Positions 1 through 8,582 of a stretch of 64,000 bases of DNA are shown piece after piece. Numbering within the stretch: the first letter of the stretch is position 1; the number at the start of each line of letters is the position of its first letter. The DNA comes from Gemmatimonas aurantiaca T-27 (GTDB taxonomy: Bacteria; Gemmatimonadota; Gemmatimonadetes; Gemmatimonadales; Gemmatimonadaceae). Position numbers and translations under genes: made by a program. Location of the stretch: the NCBI RefSeq assembly GCF_000010305.1, contig NC_012489.1, forward strand, positions 3,975,646-4,039,645, written 5' to 3'. The notes beneath the pieces are model-generated. The model was not told where the DNA came from. It saw only the letters and a list, made by a program, of their open reading frames with translations, and made no database searches.

Positions 1-287
1 GGGACGCCGGTGTGGCGGTGGCGTTTGGCCTGCCAGAGGAGGAAGCGCTCAAGGCGGTGACGATCAACGCCGCCGAATTCATGGGTGTGTCCGACAAGGT
101 GGGTTCGCTGGAAGTGGGCAAGGAAGCCACGTTGCTGATCACGACCGGAACGCCGCTGGATATGACGTCGAACATCATCCAGTCGTACATCCAGGGTCGT
201 GAGATCGACATGAACGACATCCAGAAGCAGTTCTTCAAGAAGTACATGGAGAAGATCAACCAGCAGAAGAAGAAGATCGCGAGCTGA
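1..287 (+). CDS. Amidohydrolase family protein, C-terminal end (5' cut by window edge)
   Basis: The frame is already open at base 3, so the gene starts before the window. The visible 94 or so residues contain the usual end of a metal-dependent amidohydrolase: a helix with VTINAAE, then GSLEVGKEATLLI, the strand pair of the small beta-sandwich that closes imidazolonepropionase-like enzymes. The catalytic metal ligands lie upstream and are not visible, so the substrate cannot be named. The last 20 residues are Lys/Gln rich. A strong hairpin terminator follows 26 bases after the stop. A shortened, stop-containing copy of this tail recurs at 2240-2302. Confidence 0.85.
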   Translation, partial: DAGVAVAFGLPEEEALKAVTINAAEFMGVSDKVGSLEVGKEATLLITTGTPLDMTSNIIQSYIQGREIDMNDIQKQFFKKYMEKINQQKKKIAS

Positions 288-700
288 ATCCGGCTGGCGA
301 TTGGTGATGCACAACGGGGGCGCCGAACACGGCGCCCCCGTTTGTCTATCTGGTCATTGCGATGATTCGGTCAGGCGTTCCGGCGTCGCGAAGTCGTGGA
401 ACACCCGAAATCGATTGCCGTCGGGATCGGCGGCCGTGAACTCATGCAGCCCCCAGGGCTTTGATTCGGGCACCGCGAGCACGATGGCGTTGGCGGCGTG
501 CCAGAGGCTGTGCAGATCATTCACGGCCTCGATGCTGTCCAGGTTGAGCCAAATCACGACGGGGCTGGTGTTGCCACGTTGCTCGCGAAAGGCTGGCCCT
601 GAGAGGAAAAGCCGGCACTGATCACGCGAGATGCCTGCCAGATCGATGTCGGTGGCATGCCAGTCGACGTCGAAGCCCAACTGGTCACGGTAGTACGCCG
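225..700. repeat. Direct repeat copy A (amidohydrolase tail, terminator, VOC 3' part)
   Basis: This stretch recurs at 2240-2715 with a constant offset of 2015 bases. It covers the end of the amidohydrolase gene, its terminator and about five sixths of the VOC gene. A handful of substitutions are seen before about 340, while the VOC portion reads identical up to about 700, where similarity drops sharply. Confidence 0.93.
314..341 (+). terminator. Rho-independent terminator between convergent genes
   Basis: A perfect 12-bp GC-rich stem (ACGGGGGCGCCG and its complement) with a 4-base AACA loop is followed by TTGTCT. It lies 26 bases after the amidohydrolase stop and 12 bases before the stop of the opposing VOC gene, so it could serve both strands. 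Confidence 0.85.
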
Positions 701-758
701 TGGACGTGGCCACATTGCCCACCGGGATCTCTGGTACTGCGGCGGAGAGCGGTTGCAT
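354..758 (-). CDS. VOC-fold (glyoxalase/bleomycin-resistance-like) protein, copy A
   Basis: A 134-residue single-domain protein of the vicinal oxygen chelate superfamily. It opens with PEIPVGNVATSTAYYRDQLGF, the typical first beta-alpha unit, and ends with FTAADPDGNRFRVF, the usual metal-site and substrate strand. The length fits bleomycin-resistance-like proteins that act as dimers, but no substrate can be inferred. The gene starts 3 bases after the stop of a small membrane protein gene, so the two are probably cotranscribed. From residue 20 or so to the end it is identical to the gene at 2369-2776, while the first 18 residues differ. Confidence 0.88.
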   Translation of the reverse strand: MQPLSAAVPEIPVGNVATSTAYYRDQLGFDVDWHATDIDLAGISRDQCRLFLSGPAFREQRGNTSPVVIWLNLDSIEAVNDLHSLWHAANAIVLAVPESKPWGLHEFTAADPDGNRFRVFHDFATPERLTESSQ

Positions 759-761
759 CGG

Positions 762-1028
762 CTAGATGAACTTCCAACGCACCAGCACCGCCACGACCGC
801 CGGCACCCCAAAGAGCAGAAACAGGATCGGCAGCTCCTCCCCGACTGAATATCCGGCCTTGGAGACGCCCACCCACATGTTGGCAGCAGTGATGGCCAAC
901 CAGAGACCCATGCCGAGCCCCAATGCCCAGTTCGGGGCCGACGGAAAGTGTTCACCGAACAGCTTGGACACGATCAACAGCGAGGCCATCAGCAACAGGC
1001 CTGAGACTAGGAAGAGTGCGGTTCGCAT
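762..1028 (-). CDS. Small integral membrane protein (3 predicted TM helices)
   Basis: An 88-residue hydrophobic protein of no recognised family. Three membrane segments are visible: residues about 3-24 (TALFLVSGLLLMASLLIV), 34-54 (WALGLGMGLWLAITAANMW) and 68-84 (LPILFLLFGVPAVVAVLV). Charged residues are confined to the ends and loops. It sits directly upstream of the VOC gene (3-base gap) on the same strand. In the duplicated locus the VOC gene is also preceded by a short membrane-anchored protein, but that one has a different sequence. Function unknown. Confidence 0.72.
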   Translation of the reverse strand: MRTALFLVSGLLLMASLLIVSKLFGEHFPSAPNWALGLGMGLWLAITAANMWVGVSKAGYSVGEELPILFLLFGVPAVVAVLVRWKFI

Positions 1029-1177
1029 GAGGAGAGCTGCTGGGGAATGTCAAACGAACAATCCACCATCTTACACGCAGGGTAGCCGGCTTGCTTAGCG
1101 ATCGGCTGGCGAACCAGGATGGCATACAGTGCGAGTCCGAGACCAACAGGAACGATGCGGATAGCGCTACGGCCCAC
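1007..1177 (-). CDS. Possible very small membrane protein
   Basis: A 56-residue frame starting at GTG, with one hydrophobic stretch (AIRIVPVGLGLALYAILV) followed by a polar tail with three Cys. It overlaps the start of the next membrane-protein gene by 22 bases, a layout compatible with coupling. There is no family match and no convincing ribosome binding site, so this call rests only on the protein-like composition and genomic position. It may be spurious. Confidence 0.3.
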   Translation of the reverse strand: MGRSAIRIVPVGLGLALYAILVRQPIAKQAGYPACKMVDCSFDIPQQLSSCEPHSS

Positions 1178-1187
1178 TATGTGAACG

Positions 1188-1499
1188 TCAGTCCTGCCGC
1201 TCGAGCCAATCGGTGAGGTCAGTCGAGCCATCAGATTGCGGTTTGCCATGGTGGCTCATCGTGTCCCAGAGGCCGGCATTGAGCGACTCGTCCTGCACAC
1301 GCTGCTCTTTCCACACCTGGCCTCCGTTCACCGCTGCTGTCGCGGCAGCCATGTCCATGGACGTCGCGTCGGCGAGGACGATGATCGACTGTCCCTTGGA
1401 ACAGCCCGCATCACGTAGCAGCGCAACGACCTGATCGAGTGACTGACCGGAGTGGATCGCATTCCGAACGCGCTCGCGGAGTTCTGCATCTCTACTCAC
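1188..1499 (-). CDS. Hypothetical protein, 103 aa
   Basis: The protein is soluble and mostly helical, rich in Asp, Gln and Ala, and I do not recognise a family. The N-terminal half (RDAELRERVRNAIHSGQSLD...VVALLRDAG) looks like a small helical bundle. The GTG at 1499 is chosen because a GGAG sequence lies about 7 bases upstream. The frame stays open to a TTG at 1559 and could extend there, 1 base from the stop of the upstream gene. It is probably the second gene of a two-gene unit with 1561-2055. Confidence 0.6.
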   Translation of the reverse strand: MSRDAELRERVRNAIHSGQSLDQVVALLRDAGCSKGQSIIVLADATSMDMAAATAAVNGGQVWKEQRVQDESLNAGLWDTMSHHGKPQSDGSTDLTDWLERQD

Positions 1500-1560
1500 A
1501 ATGTGCTCCGACGGGAAACCATAGAGCCTCCCTTTGCGGCCAATGGCGCATGCGCCCAAC

Positions 1561-2055
1561 TCATGGATAGTCGCGGGAACCGAGGTATTCCCTCCCCGGC
1601 TCCCGATGTGTCAGTTGAAAGACGAGATCGTTGAAGTCTGGCTCCCCAAAGCCGTCGCTGCATCGCGCAAGGATCGAGCCATCCGGCTGAGGTACGAGTT
1701 CCATAGCCGCATTGTTCAGCCGGTACATCGTAGAGCCGTACTTTTCGTCCCGCCACTGATTGAAGAAGATCACACGCGCACCAGTCTTGGCCTTCACGAC
1801 TTCGAGTGTCACAGCTTTGGGGGCCGTATCGGTCCAGAGCCCGATACTCTTCGCCATTGTTCCCGCGACCCGGATCTCACAGTGCTCGCATGTGATCCCG
1901 ATACCCTGCACCGGACGATCGGCGGAGCGAAGAAACCGCAGCGCGATGGTGTCTCCGTTCGCTGCCGCAAGGACCAGTTTCGCATGGAGTTCCCGACCGT
2001 CGTATTGGATGGGGGCTCCGTTGGTCGACTCGAACTGGTCAGTGAAAGTAGTCAT
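1561..2055 (-). CDS. Hypothetical protein, 164 aa
   Basis: A soluble protein without signal peptide or membrane segment and without a family I can name. It has alternating beta-strand-like segments (DTIALRFLRSAD, KAVTLEVVKAKTGARVIFFNQW) and ends with an acidic loop GEPDFNDLVFQL. That loop resembles the FxDxDFNDLV-type calcium/edge motif seen in DUF4114-like beta-sandwich domains. Two Cys form a CEHC pair near residue 57. It is followed immediately by the smaller hypothetical gene, probably in one transcript. Function unknown. Confidence 0.62.
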   Translation of the reverse strand: MTTFTDQFESTNGAPIQYDGRELHAKLVLAAANGDTIALRFLRSADRPVQGIGITCEHCEIRVAGTMAKSIGLWTDTAPKAVTLEVVKAKTGARVIFFNQWRDEKYGSTMYRLNNAAMELVPQPDGSILARCSDGFGEPDFNDLVFQLTHREPGREYLGSRDYP

Positions 2056-2239
2056 CGACGTGTTTCCGTATTCAGGAGTTTGATCACTCTTGCGGAGACC
2101 CGCCGAGCTTTCGGAGCGGATCCATCTGCGCGTGCTGCTCAGGTGTCACCCAACTCGACCGACCTCCCATCAACCCTCGCCGCTAGGCCGCTCTTCATTC
2201 GTTCCACGTTGCTACTACCCCACCTCCACGCCGCCCCTC

Positions 2240-2302
2240 AAGTAGTTCTTCAAGAAGTAAATGGAAAAGATCAATCAGCAGAAGAAGAAGATCGCGAGCT
2301 GA
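2240..2302 (+). pseudogene. Amidohydrolase 3' remnant (duplicated tail)
   Basis: These 63 bases match the last 21 codons of the amidohydrolase at 225-287, but the reading frame carries a TAG and a TAC-to-TAA change. Nothing upstream resembles the rest of the gene. It is therefore a leftover of the duplication and not a gene. Confidence 0.85.
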
Positions 2303-2328
2303 ATCCGGCTGGCGATTGATGATGCACA

Positions 2329-2356
2329 ACGGGGCCGCCGAACACGGCGCCCCCGT
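2329..2356 (+). terminator. Duplicated terminator hairpin, one mismatch
   Basis: The same hairpin as at 314-341 but with a G-to-C change at 2335 that breaks one stem pair. It now has no plus-strand gene before it and can only serve the end of the minus-strand VOC gene. Confidence 0.65.
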
Positions 2357-2368
2357 TTGTCTATCTGG

Positions 2369-2776
2369 TCATTGCGATGATTCGGTCAGGCGTTCCGGCG
2401 TCGCGAAGTCGTGGAACACCCGAAATCGATTGCCGTCGGGATCGGCGGCCGTGAACTCATGCAGCCCCCAGGGCTTTGATTCGGGCACCGCGAGCACGAT
2501 GGCGTTGGCGGCGTGCCAGAGGCTGTGCAGATCATTCACGGCCTCGATGCTGTCCAGGTTGAGCCAAATCACGACGGGGCTGGTGTTGCCACGTTGCTCG
2601 CGAAAGGCTGGCCCTGAGAGGAAAAGCCGGCACTGATCACGCGAGATGCCTGCCAGATCGATGTCGGTGGCATGCCAGTCGACGTCGAAGCCCAACTGGT
2701 CACGGTAGTACGCCGAAGACGTGGCGACATCAGCTACCGGAATTTCGGGTGCTGCCGCCGGCAATGTTGTTTTCAT
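2369..2776 (-). CDS. VOC-fold protein, copy B
   Basis: A 135-residue paralog of the protein at 354-758. The ATG at 2776 overlaps the TGA of the upstream small gene (ATGA), which decides the start. An upstream in-frame ATG at 2812 would add 12 unlikely residues. The N-terminus (MKTTLPAAAPEIPVADVATS) differs from copy A, but the remaining 115 or so residues are the same. This suggests gene conversion or recent recombination within the gene. Substrate unknown. Confidence 0.88.
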   Translation of the reverse strand: MKTTLPAAAPEIPVADVATSSAYYRDQLGFDVDWHATDIDLAGISRDQCRLFLSGPAFREQRGNTSPVVIWLNLDSIEAVNDLHSLWHAANAIVLAVPESKPWGLHEFTAADPDGNRFRVFHDFATPERLTESSQ

Positions 2777-3021
2777 GGCCGAACCGCGACAGACGATTCG
2801 CGCGTCCCGCACCGACGATCCACGCCATACCCCGCTGGATCCGGATACGACAGGAGGTCCACCGCGATGGAATCCGCTCGTGTGTGCGCCCTGGCGTAGG
2901 CGCCGTCACAGGCACTCGCACTGCTCACCGCGTGTACGGGCGCGATGGCCAGACGATAGGCGAAAAACCCAAGTGCCAGCAGTAGGCCAGCGGCAAAACC
3001 GTATCGACCTATCGTACGCAT
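2773..3021 (-). CDS. Small membrane-anchored or exported protein
   Basis: An 82-residue protein with one N-terminal hydrophobic segment (RYGFAAGLLLALGFFAYRLAI) followed by a polar Arg/Asp-rich tail with two Cys, probably on the outer side of the membrane. The ATG at 3021 is preferred over one 12 codons upstream because a GAGGGAA-like ribosome site precedes it. Its stop overlaps the VOC start by 4 bases, so the two are translationally coupled. No family recognised. Confidence 0.68.
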   Translation of the reverse strand: MRTIGRYGFAAGLLLALGFFAYRLAIAPVHAVSSASACDGAYARAHTRADSIAVDLLSYPDPAGYGVDRRCGTRESSVAVRP

Positions 3022-3329
3022 CGTTCCCTCTGCGTGAAGTGATGAGTATGCTCTCATGTAAAAGCCGCGCTTTGAGTACTCAGACTATCTGTGCACAGCG
3101 AAGACGATTCGTTTGGTATCTCCGGCTCCGTACTCAGCAGGCTGCGAACACTATCTCAACTAAAGAGCTCAAAGAAATTCGAGCCAGACCAACAGTGGCG
3201 CCCGGCAATAGAAGAAATCCGATCAAACATCTGATCGGATTTCTCTTATTACTGCAGAAAATCTCGCACTAACACATCAAATAGTGCCTTGGCAGGTTCT
3301 TCGAATTAGAGGATACGGAACCCCATCTA
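3022..3329. other. Intergenic region with lowered GC
   Basis: No convincing gene on either strand. The segment 3060-3300 is visibly AT-richer than its neighbours. It probably holds the promoter of the 3021-to-2369 pair and the 3' end of the RHS transcript, including the hairpin at 3213-3244. Confidence 0.5.
3213..3244 (-). terminator. Hairpin terminator downstream of the RHS/immunity transcript
   Basis: A perfect 13-bp inverted repeat (AGAAATCCGATCA and its complement) with a 6-base loop lies about 85 bases past the stop of the immunity-type gene. The AT-rich flanks on both sides allow termination in either direction. Confidence 0.6.
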
Positions 3330-3689
3330 TCATGAACTGCTCGATCGTCGTACGATCAAGTGCACGGTTCCTCCTCGCTCATCGGACACATCCTCGAAAT
3401 GCTCATGCGGATCAGGATCTGATGAGTCCAAACGCGCCAAAGCGACGAGATAGATACCAAAAGCCTCAAGCGCCCGCGCACTGCCACTAAGTTGGACTTG
3501 CAATCGTTTCCCTAACAGCTCCGGTGGAAAGCCAAGAGTCTCATCGTCATCAACGTAGACCGCTACTCGAAGCTCATCCGTAAACTCAGGATCTACGGGG
3601 CGCGCTGTATAGATCCCACGTTCTGGATCGTCCACGCCTGCGTAGTAGGAAAGCAATATTTCGGCGGGCCTAGCGGTCGTATCACTCAC
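3330..3689 (-). CDS. Putative immunity protein paired with the RHS toxin
   Basis: A 119-residue acidic, soluble protein. Its ATG overlaps the stop of the RHS gene by 4 bases, the standard position and coupling for an immunity protein of a polymorphic toxin. The C-terminal half has a striking acidic and His-rich run (SSDPDPHEHFEDV) followed by GGTVHLIVRR. It contains LGKRLQVQL and ALEAFGIYLVALARL, which suggest a compact alpha/beta fold. No enzyme motif is visible. The immunity role is inferred from position, size and charge, because the toxin fold itself is not assigned. Confidence 0.7.
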   Translation of the reverse strand: MSDTTARPAEILLSYYAGVDDPERGIYTARPVDPEFTDELRVAVYVDDDETLGFPPELLGKRLQVQLSGSARALEAFGIYLVALARLDSSDPDPHEHFEDVSDERGGTVHLIVRRSSSS

Positions 3690-6600
3690 GGTGACTCCTT
3701 GAGTTTGCGCAGTTGCTCGAGTGCACGCTCGACTCCGCGACGAATGGTTGGGTTCTCACGAATGGCCTTGGGTAGTTTGTTCATATCATCGGGACCGCCG
3801 ATCCTCGTCTTTGGAACTCCACCTCGGCCTTTTCCCTGGACATGCACGTTGCCGGGAGTGTTGCCTGTCGGTTCTTCCCAATCGACTCGGGTCCGGCCAA
3901 GTCCCGGAATATCAACGGTGGCCGTGGTGTGGCTCTTACTGGCCAAGATCAAGCCATCAACCGCCGCACCAGTGACAGCGCCTACAAACGCTCCTTTCAT
4001 GGCACCTATACTCACACCTGGGACAGTGCCGATGCCCCCCAAGAAAAATCCACCGGTTCCTCCGCCGACGCCACCGAGCAAAGCGCCTGTTGCGGCACCT
4101 GCAACAGTCCAGAATCCGGTACAATCGGATAGGTTGTCGTTATGCGGCGGACACAATCCAAACGGATCCGAAAAGTTCGCCGGATTGCTCCCCGCAAACC
4201 CGTACAGATTCAGCCCGCCCGCCAGCCCGATCGGATCTTCCTGCGTGAACCGTCCGGCGCCCGGATCATAGTACCGATTCCGTCGATAGTGCGTTCCCGT
4301 CGCGGTCTGCTTGTCGTCCAGCAGCGTCCCGCCAAACGCGCTCGGCAAGTACTTCGGTCGCTCATACGCGAACCACATGTTCGGCAACCCGACCTGAAGA
4401 TTCGCCGTGCGCGTACCACCACCCGCCAGGTTGATCGTCCGACTACACTCTGCCTTCCCATCGGCACACGCCGCCACGCCCACCTTCCCCAGCGCCGTCC
4501 ACATCAGTGAGACCGTCGTGGGCGGGAACACGATGCTCGAGTCGCCCTGGAAGCGATCGACGTAGTTGTACCGGGTGAGCGCTACCGGCTGGTCGAGCGT
4601 CAATCCATAGGTATAGAGCACCCGTCCGAAAAACGGATTCGGATCCTGGCTGTTGAGCACCCGTGGGTACCGCGGCAGAAACAGGTCGTTGTCCAGCACG
4701 CTATCCGGCTCAGCGCTACGCGTCGGTACTTTGACCGGCACCTGGATTTCGATGAGCTCCCGGTCCCCGTCCCACACCGTGCGCCGGAGCGTGCTCATGT
4801 CGCAATTGAGCCGATCGCGTCCGTTGTCGTTGGCAAGTTCACACTGACGATCCGCACGCACCCAGACGCGGCGCCCCAGTGCATCGTAGCGATAGGTCTC
4901 GAACGCACGCCGGCGATCATCGTCCAGCGTCGTTGAACGCCACCGATAGTCCGCTGCCGCAAGCTTGCCATCAGCCGCGTAGTAGGATTGGCGTCGTTCA
5001 CGAAATCGACTGTCGTCCGCACTGCCTTCGGTACGGTGATACGACTGAGTGTTTCCTGCCGCATCGTACGCATAGGTACGCGCTCCGCCCGTACCGCCTA
5101 CCTGCCCGAGGACCCGACCTACGTTGGCCTGATAACTTGCGGAATAGGTGAACGACTGTGACGCACGGCTCACGCCGCTATTGAGGCCACCACCGGTCCG
5201 CGAACTGTTGAACGTGGACGTCGTGTCGGTCAGCATGTTTCCCAGCGCATCGTAGGTCAAACTTTCTCGGCTTTCGACCCGCGCGCTGCCACCTTGGATT
5301 GCAGCCTGCTGGCTCATACGACTCGATGCCAAGTGTCCGAATCCGGTATACATGAACTGCGCGGTGTCCCGGAAGCCGGCCGCATCGTAGCGCGATTGAC
5401 GAAACCCACGCGCGTCGAACGCGGACCGCGCCGAACGCACTGGCGATACGCCGATGCGCCCGTTCGTGGTACTAGGATTGGAGATGACGTTTAGGCTGTC
5501 ATAGCCCGCCGCACCGTAGGTCCAAAACTCATTGTAGCCACCTGGGAAACTCAGCGATTCCGGTTCGCCTCGGTCCGTGTAGCTGTAGGTGTACGTATTG
5601 CCGAGTGGATCGGCAACAGCCAGCAACTCATCGCGATACGGGTGATAGACGCGCAGCAGGCTGTCCTGCCCAGCCGCCGCGAGCTGCGAAGGCAGTTTCA
5701 CAACGGTGCGTCGCCCTCGCAGGTCGTGGCGGAACGTCAGCAGATAGTTGTGCTTCGCGGTGTCGACCGCTGCCGCATTGGAGGCACGCAGGTTCTGCCG
5801 TTCCGTGGCCAGCAATCCATTGCGGAGATAGGTGCGCGTGACACGCGCGTCGCGGTTGTTGGCGGTGAGAATACGCCCCGCGCTGTCATAGGTGAACCGC
5901 TGGGTATCCACCGGAATCAGATAGTTGCTCCCACTATTTGGCTTCCAGGGAAAAGCGAACGTATCGTATGTCGTGTCCGCCACAGTCGGGTACTGCACCG
6001 CCGACAACCGACGCGTCAGCAATTCGTTCGCCAGACCATACGTCATCGACACCGTGTCACTCTTGCGCGTGATCACGCGCTCCACGTTGCCCGCCGCATC
6101 GTAGAACGTGCGCTCGACAGCGTTGTCGGGGGCCGTCTCCACGATGCGCCGCCCCGCGCTGTCGTACTGCCACTGGGTGGTGATGGCGCCGATGCCCGCG
6201 TCCGGCAATGACGACTGTCGCTGCAACCACGTGAGGCGCCCTTCACGGTCATATCGGCTTCGCGTGGTCAGCGTCTGCGTACTCACGCCCAGCGGCGCGG
6301 TGACGGTGACGATGGAATCACGATCCATCCGATTGAACGTGGTCGCGGTGCACTGCTGCGGTGGCGTGCCACCGATACTGAGGTCGACACAGGTCTGTGC
6401 CACGCGCCCGATCGCATCATTCGACGTGTGCGTAGCCGAATGGATAGTGGTCGTCCCACCAATCCGCGACGCGGTCCGCACGTCTGAGACATTTCCCTGC
6501 GCATCGTACTGCAGCGAGTCGAAGTCTGTCCGCCCCGCCACGGTGTTGGGCTGTACCACGGAAACGAGCAATCCGGACGCCGGTGAGCCCGCCGACCCGT

Positions 6601-7470
6601 AGTTGAGTGTCGCGCGTCCCGCGGCTCCCCGGGAATCCTCGCGCGTGAGCACATTGCCGCGGGTGTCGTACGTGAACTGCATCCAGCCATCCATCGGCAG
6701 GAACATCGTCGTCACCCCATCGGGCCACTGCGTGCTGCCATACACGTAGCTGTAGACACTCGACATCGCCGGCCCGAGGGCATCGACATCGGTGCGCGTC
6801 TGTACGTTGCCGCGCTCGGTGTACGTGTACTGCTGCACGAATCCGGTGGGATCGGTCGCCTGGGTGACGAGTCCGGGAAACCGCGTATCGGTGCGTTGAA
6901 ATGTGGAGACACTGCCGCGCGGGTCGCGGAAACTGTCCACCGCACCGTACCGGTTCACCGTGATATTCCAGGTATCGGCCACGGCGCGGGGGCCGTCGAT
7001 CGTTGTGCTCGCCTCCGAGGTATGGGGCAGAACCGACGCGCCACAGGGGCCGCCACCCAGTATTCCGCGCGTCTCTGCGGCACACATCGACCAGGTGATC
7101 GGATCGGTGGATCCCATGCCGGCATATACCGTCGTGCCCGCAAGTCGCATGGCACCATCGAACGTGAACGCACGCGTGCGCGCGTGCTTGTCGCTTCGTG
7201 ATACCATCAGGTTGGCCACCGTGCTGCTGTATGCGAAGGTGGTGGCAAAACCGTCGGGATCGGTGATGGAGACAAGCCGTCCACTATTCACCGAAGCACC
7301 AACCGTGCGCGGTGTGCCCGACACCGCCGGTGGCGTGACCTGCATGAGCTTCTGGTTGCCGTCGTAGGCAAACGTGTAGGTCAGCCCACCCCGTGGCAGC
7401 GTGATACCAGAGAGTCGTCCGCCCGTGCGCGCGAACGTCGTGGTATCATCGAGCCGATTGACGGTCGCGA
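3686..7470 (-). CDS. RHS/YD-repeat polymorphic toxin, 5'-truncated
   Basis: About 1260 residues of YD/RHS repeats (many TFAYD, RYDAAG, QYDSAG units) form the usual beta-cage shell. They end in the RHS core signature RYYDPGAGRFTQEDPIGLAGG...NLYGFAGSNP followed by DPFGL. The variable tip (last 155 residues, 3689-4153) has a Gly/Ala-rich hydrophobic part and then a basic domain (TRVDWEEP, GNVHVQGKGRGG, a Lys/Arg-rich helix) that looks like a small nuclease but is not identified. The frame formally opens at 7672. However, the first 68 codons are antisense to the sigma-54 gene, so the true 5' part, including any export region, is missing. Without it the gene has no obvious promoter or start. Confidence 0.85.
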
Positions 7471-7471
7471 T

Positions 7472-8260
7472 GTGTTCGCCGGCGCATTGCAGGACACCGA
7501 CGGGTTTCTCGTCGAAGCGGATCGTGGCACGGCATTTTTCGACGAGATCGGCACGCTCGCGCCCGCGGCGCAGGGTAAGCTGCTGCGCGCGCTCGAGACG
7601 GGCGCCTTTCGTCCGGTCGGTGCACGACTCGATCGCCGCAGCGATTTCCGCATCGTCGCCGCGGCCAATCAATCCCTGATGCGCAGCGTCGATGCCGGTA
7701 CGTTTCGGGCCGATCTAGCCTACCGCCTCTCGGGATGTGTCATTGCCCTGCCACCACTTCGCGCGCGCCCTGACGATATCGCGCTGCTCGCCGAACACTT
7801 TGGCTCACATGCCAAAGCGCGTGTCATTCGGTTTGCACCGGGAGCGCTGGCGTTGCTCGTCGCACATCCATGGCCCGGCAACGTTCGGGAGCTACGGCTC
7901 TTTGTCGAGCGAGTCGCACTGCTGGCCGATGATCCGACGGTGACGATGAGTGACGTACAAGCCATGCTCACCACAACGGCATATGATCGCGCCTTTCCGC
8001 CCCCGCGGTCGGTGCAGGAATCGATGTCGTCATCGGTGGCGGAAGGCGACGCCACAGAACGCATCGACGAAGAGCGACAGCGGCTTCGGCATCTGCTCGA
8101 CACCGCCGACTGGAATACCAAACGTGTCTGCGCCCAACTGGGGATCCACCGCTCCACACTGTATCGCCGCATGGCGCGGCTTGGCATTGCGACGCATCGG
8201 CCAACACCGCGCGCGACTGTTGCAGCACACGCACCGCTCGATGTCACACCAACCGAATGA
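7472..8260 (+). pseudogene. Sigma-54-dependent activator, 5' half missing
   Basis: The preserved 262 residues cover the rear of the AAA+ domain. They start at the region of the GAFTGA loop (seen as FAGALQDTDGF), then show Walker B GTAFFDEIG, sensor/Arg-finger segments (RSDFRIVAAANQ, FRADLAYRL) and HPWPGNVRELR. A Fis-type helix-turn-helix ends the protein (NTKRVCAQLGIHRSTLYRRM). The Walker A motif, the first half of the ATPase and any receiver or sensor domain are absent. Upstream in frame the sequence turns into the complement of the RHS gene. It cannot hydrolyse ATP or contact sigma-54 as it stands, so it is called a pseudogene. Confidence 0.85.
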
Positions 8261-8582
8261 AACCTGCGCGTGTTGGTGTCATTGAGGCCGGTCTGCGCCG
8301 AGTGTGCGTTCTTCCGCGATCATGAAGAGGTAGATCTTCGCGGCAAGACGCGCCGCCGTGGATGCAGAGGGCGTCGTGGATGCAGAGGGCGTCGTGGATC
8401 CACAGGGTCGAGAAAACACCCGTGCATCGAGTTCATCGAAATACTCCAGCTCGCTTCACAGGAGCGCCGCCCAACGATAGCCATCGAAAGTGTCGTTCAC
8501 GAAGCCGAGCCCAAGCATTGCGATCTGCGGGCGCGTGGCGGAGATCCGACGAACCTGTGGCGAGTACGCACAACATGGCGCT
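8261..8582. other. Intergenic region with possible decayed minus-strand gene
   Basis: No intact gene is convincing. On the minus strand, 8287-8540 reads like protein (GFVNDTFDGYRWAALL, stop, then SELEYFDELDARVF, a Ser/Thr/Pro linker and AARLAAKIYLFMIAEERT). There is one in-frame stop at about 8460 and no good start. It may be the end of a dead gene. Confidence 0.35.
8357..8410. repeat. Short tandem repeat, 18-bp unit, about 3 copies
   Basis: Two perfect copies of CGTGGATGCAGAGGGCGT are followed by a diverged third. Read on the minus strand in the frame described for the surrounding region, they encode a Ser-Thr-Thr-Pro-Ser-Ala linker. There are too few units, with no spacers, for a CRISPR array. 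Confidence 0.8.

Larger units (their letters stand above)
2240..2715. repeat. Direct repeat copy B (remnant, terminator, VOC 3' part)
   Basis: The second copy of the 225-700 segment. It contains the dead amidohydrolase tail, a terminator with one mismatch and the shared part of the VOC gene. Confidence 0.93.

Noticed and set aside
301-621. Plus-strand frame inside VOC copy A, repeated at 2316-2636
   Set aside because: It is antisense to the VOC gene. It is repeated only because the whole segment is duplicated.
1534-2319. Long plus-strand frame over the 164-aa hypothetical gene
   Set aside because: Arg/Pro-rich shadow sequence antisense to a better minus-strand gene.
4142-7367. Several plus-strand frames opposite the RHS gene
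   Set aside because: All are antisense to YD repeats. The minus strand shows the known repeat pattern without interruption.
7471-7672. N-terminal extension of the RHS frame
   Set aside because: These codons are antisense to the AAA+ part of the sigma-54 activator and do not resemble RHS.
8357-8410. CRISPR-like repeat
   Set aside because: 18-bp units without spacers and only about three copies. It is a simple tandem repeat.
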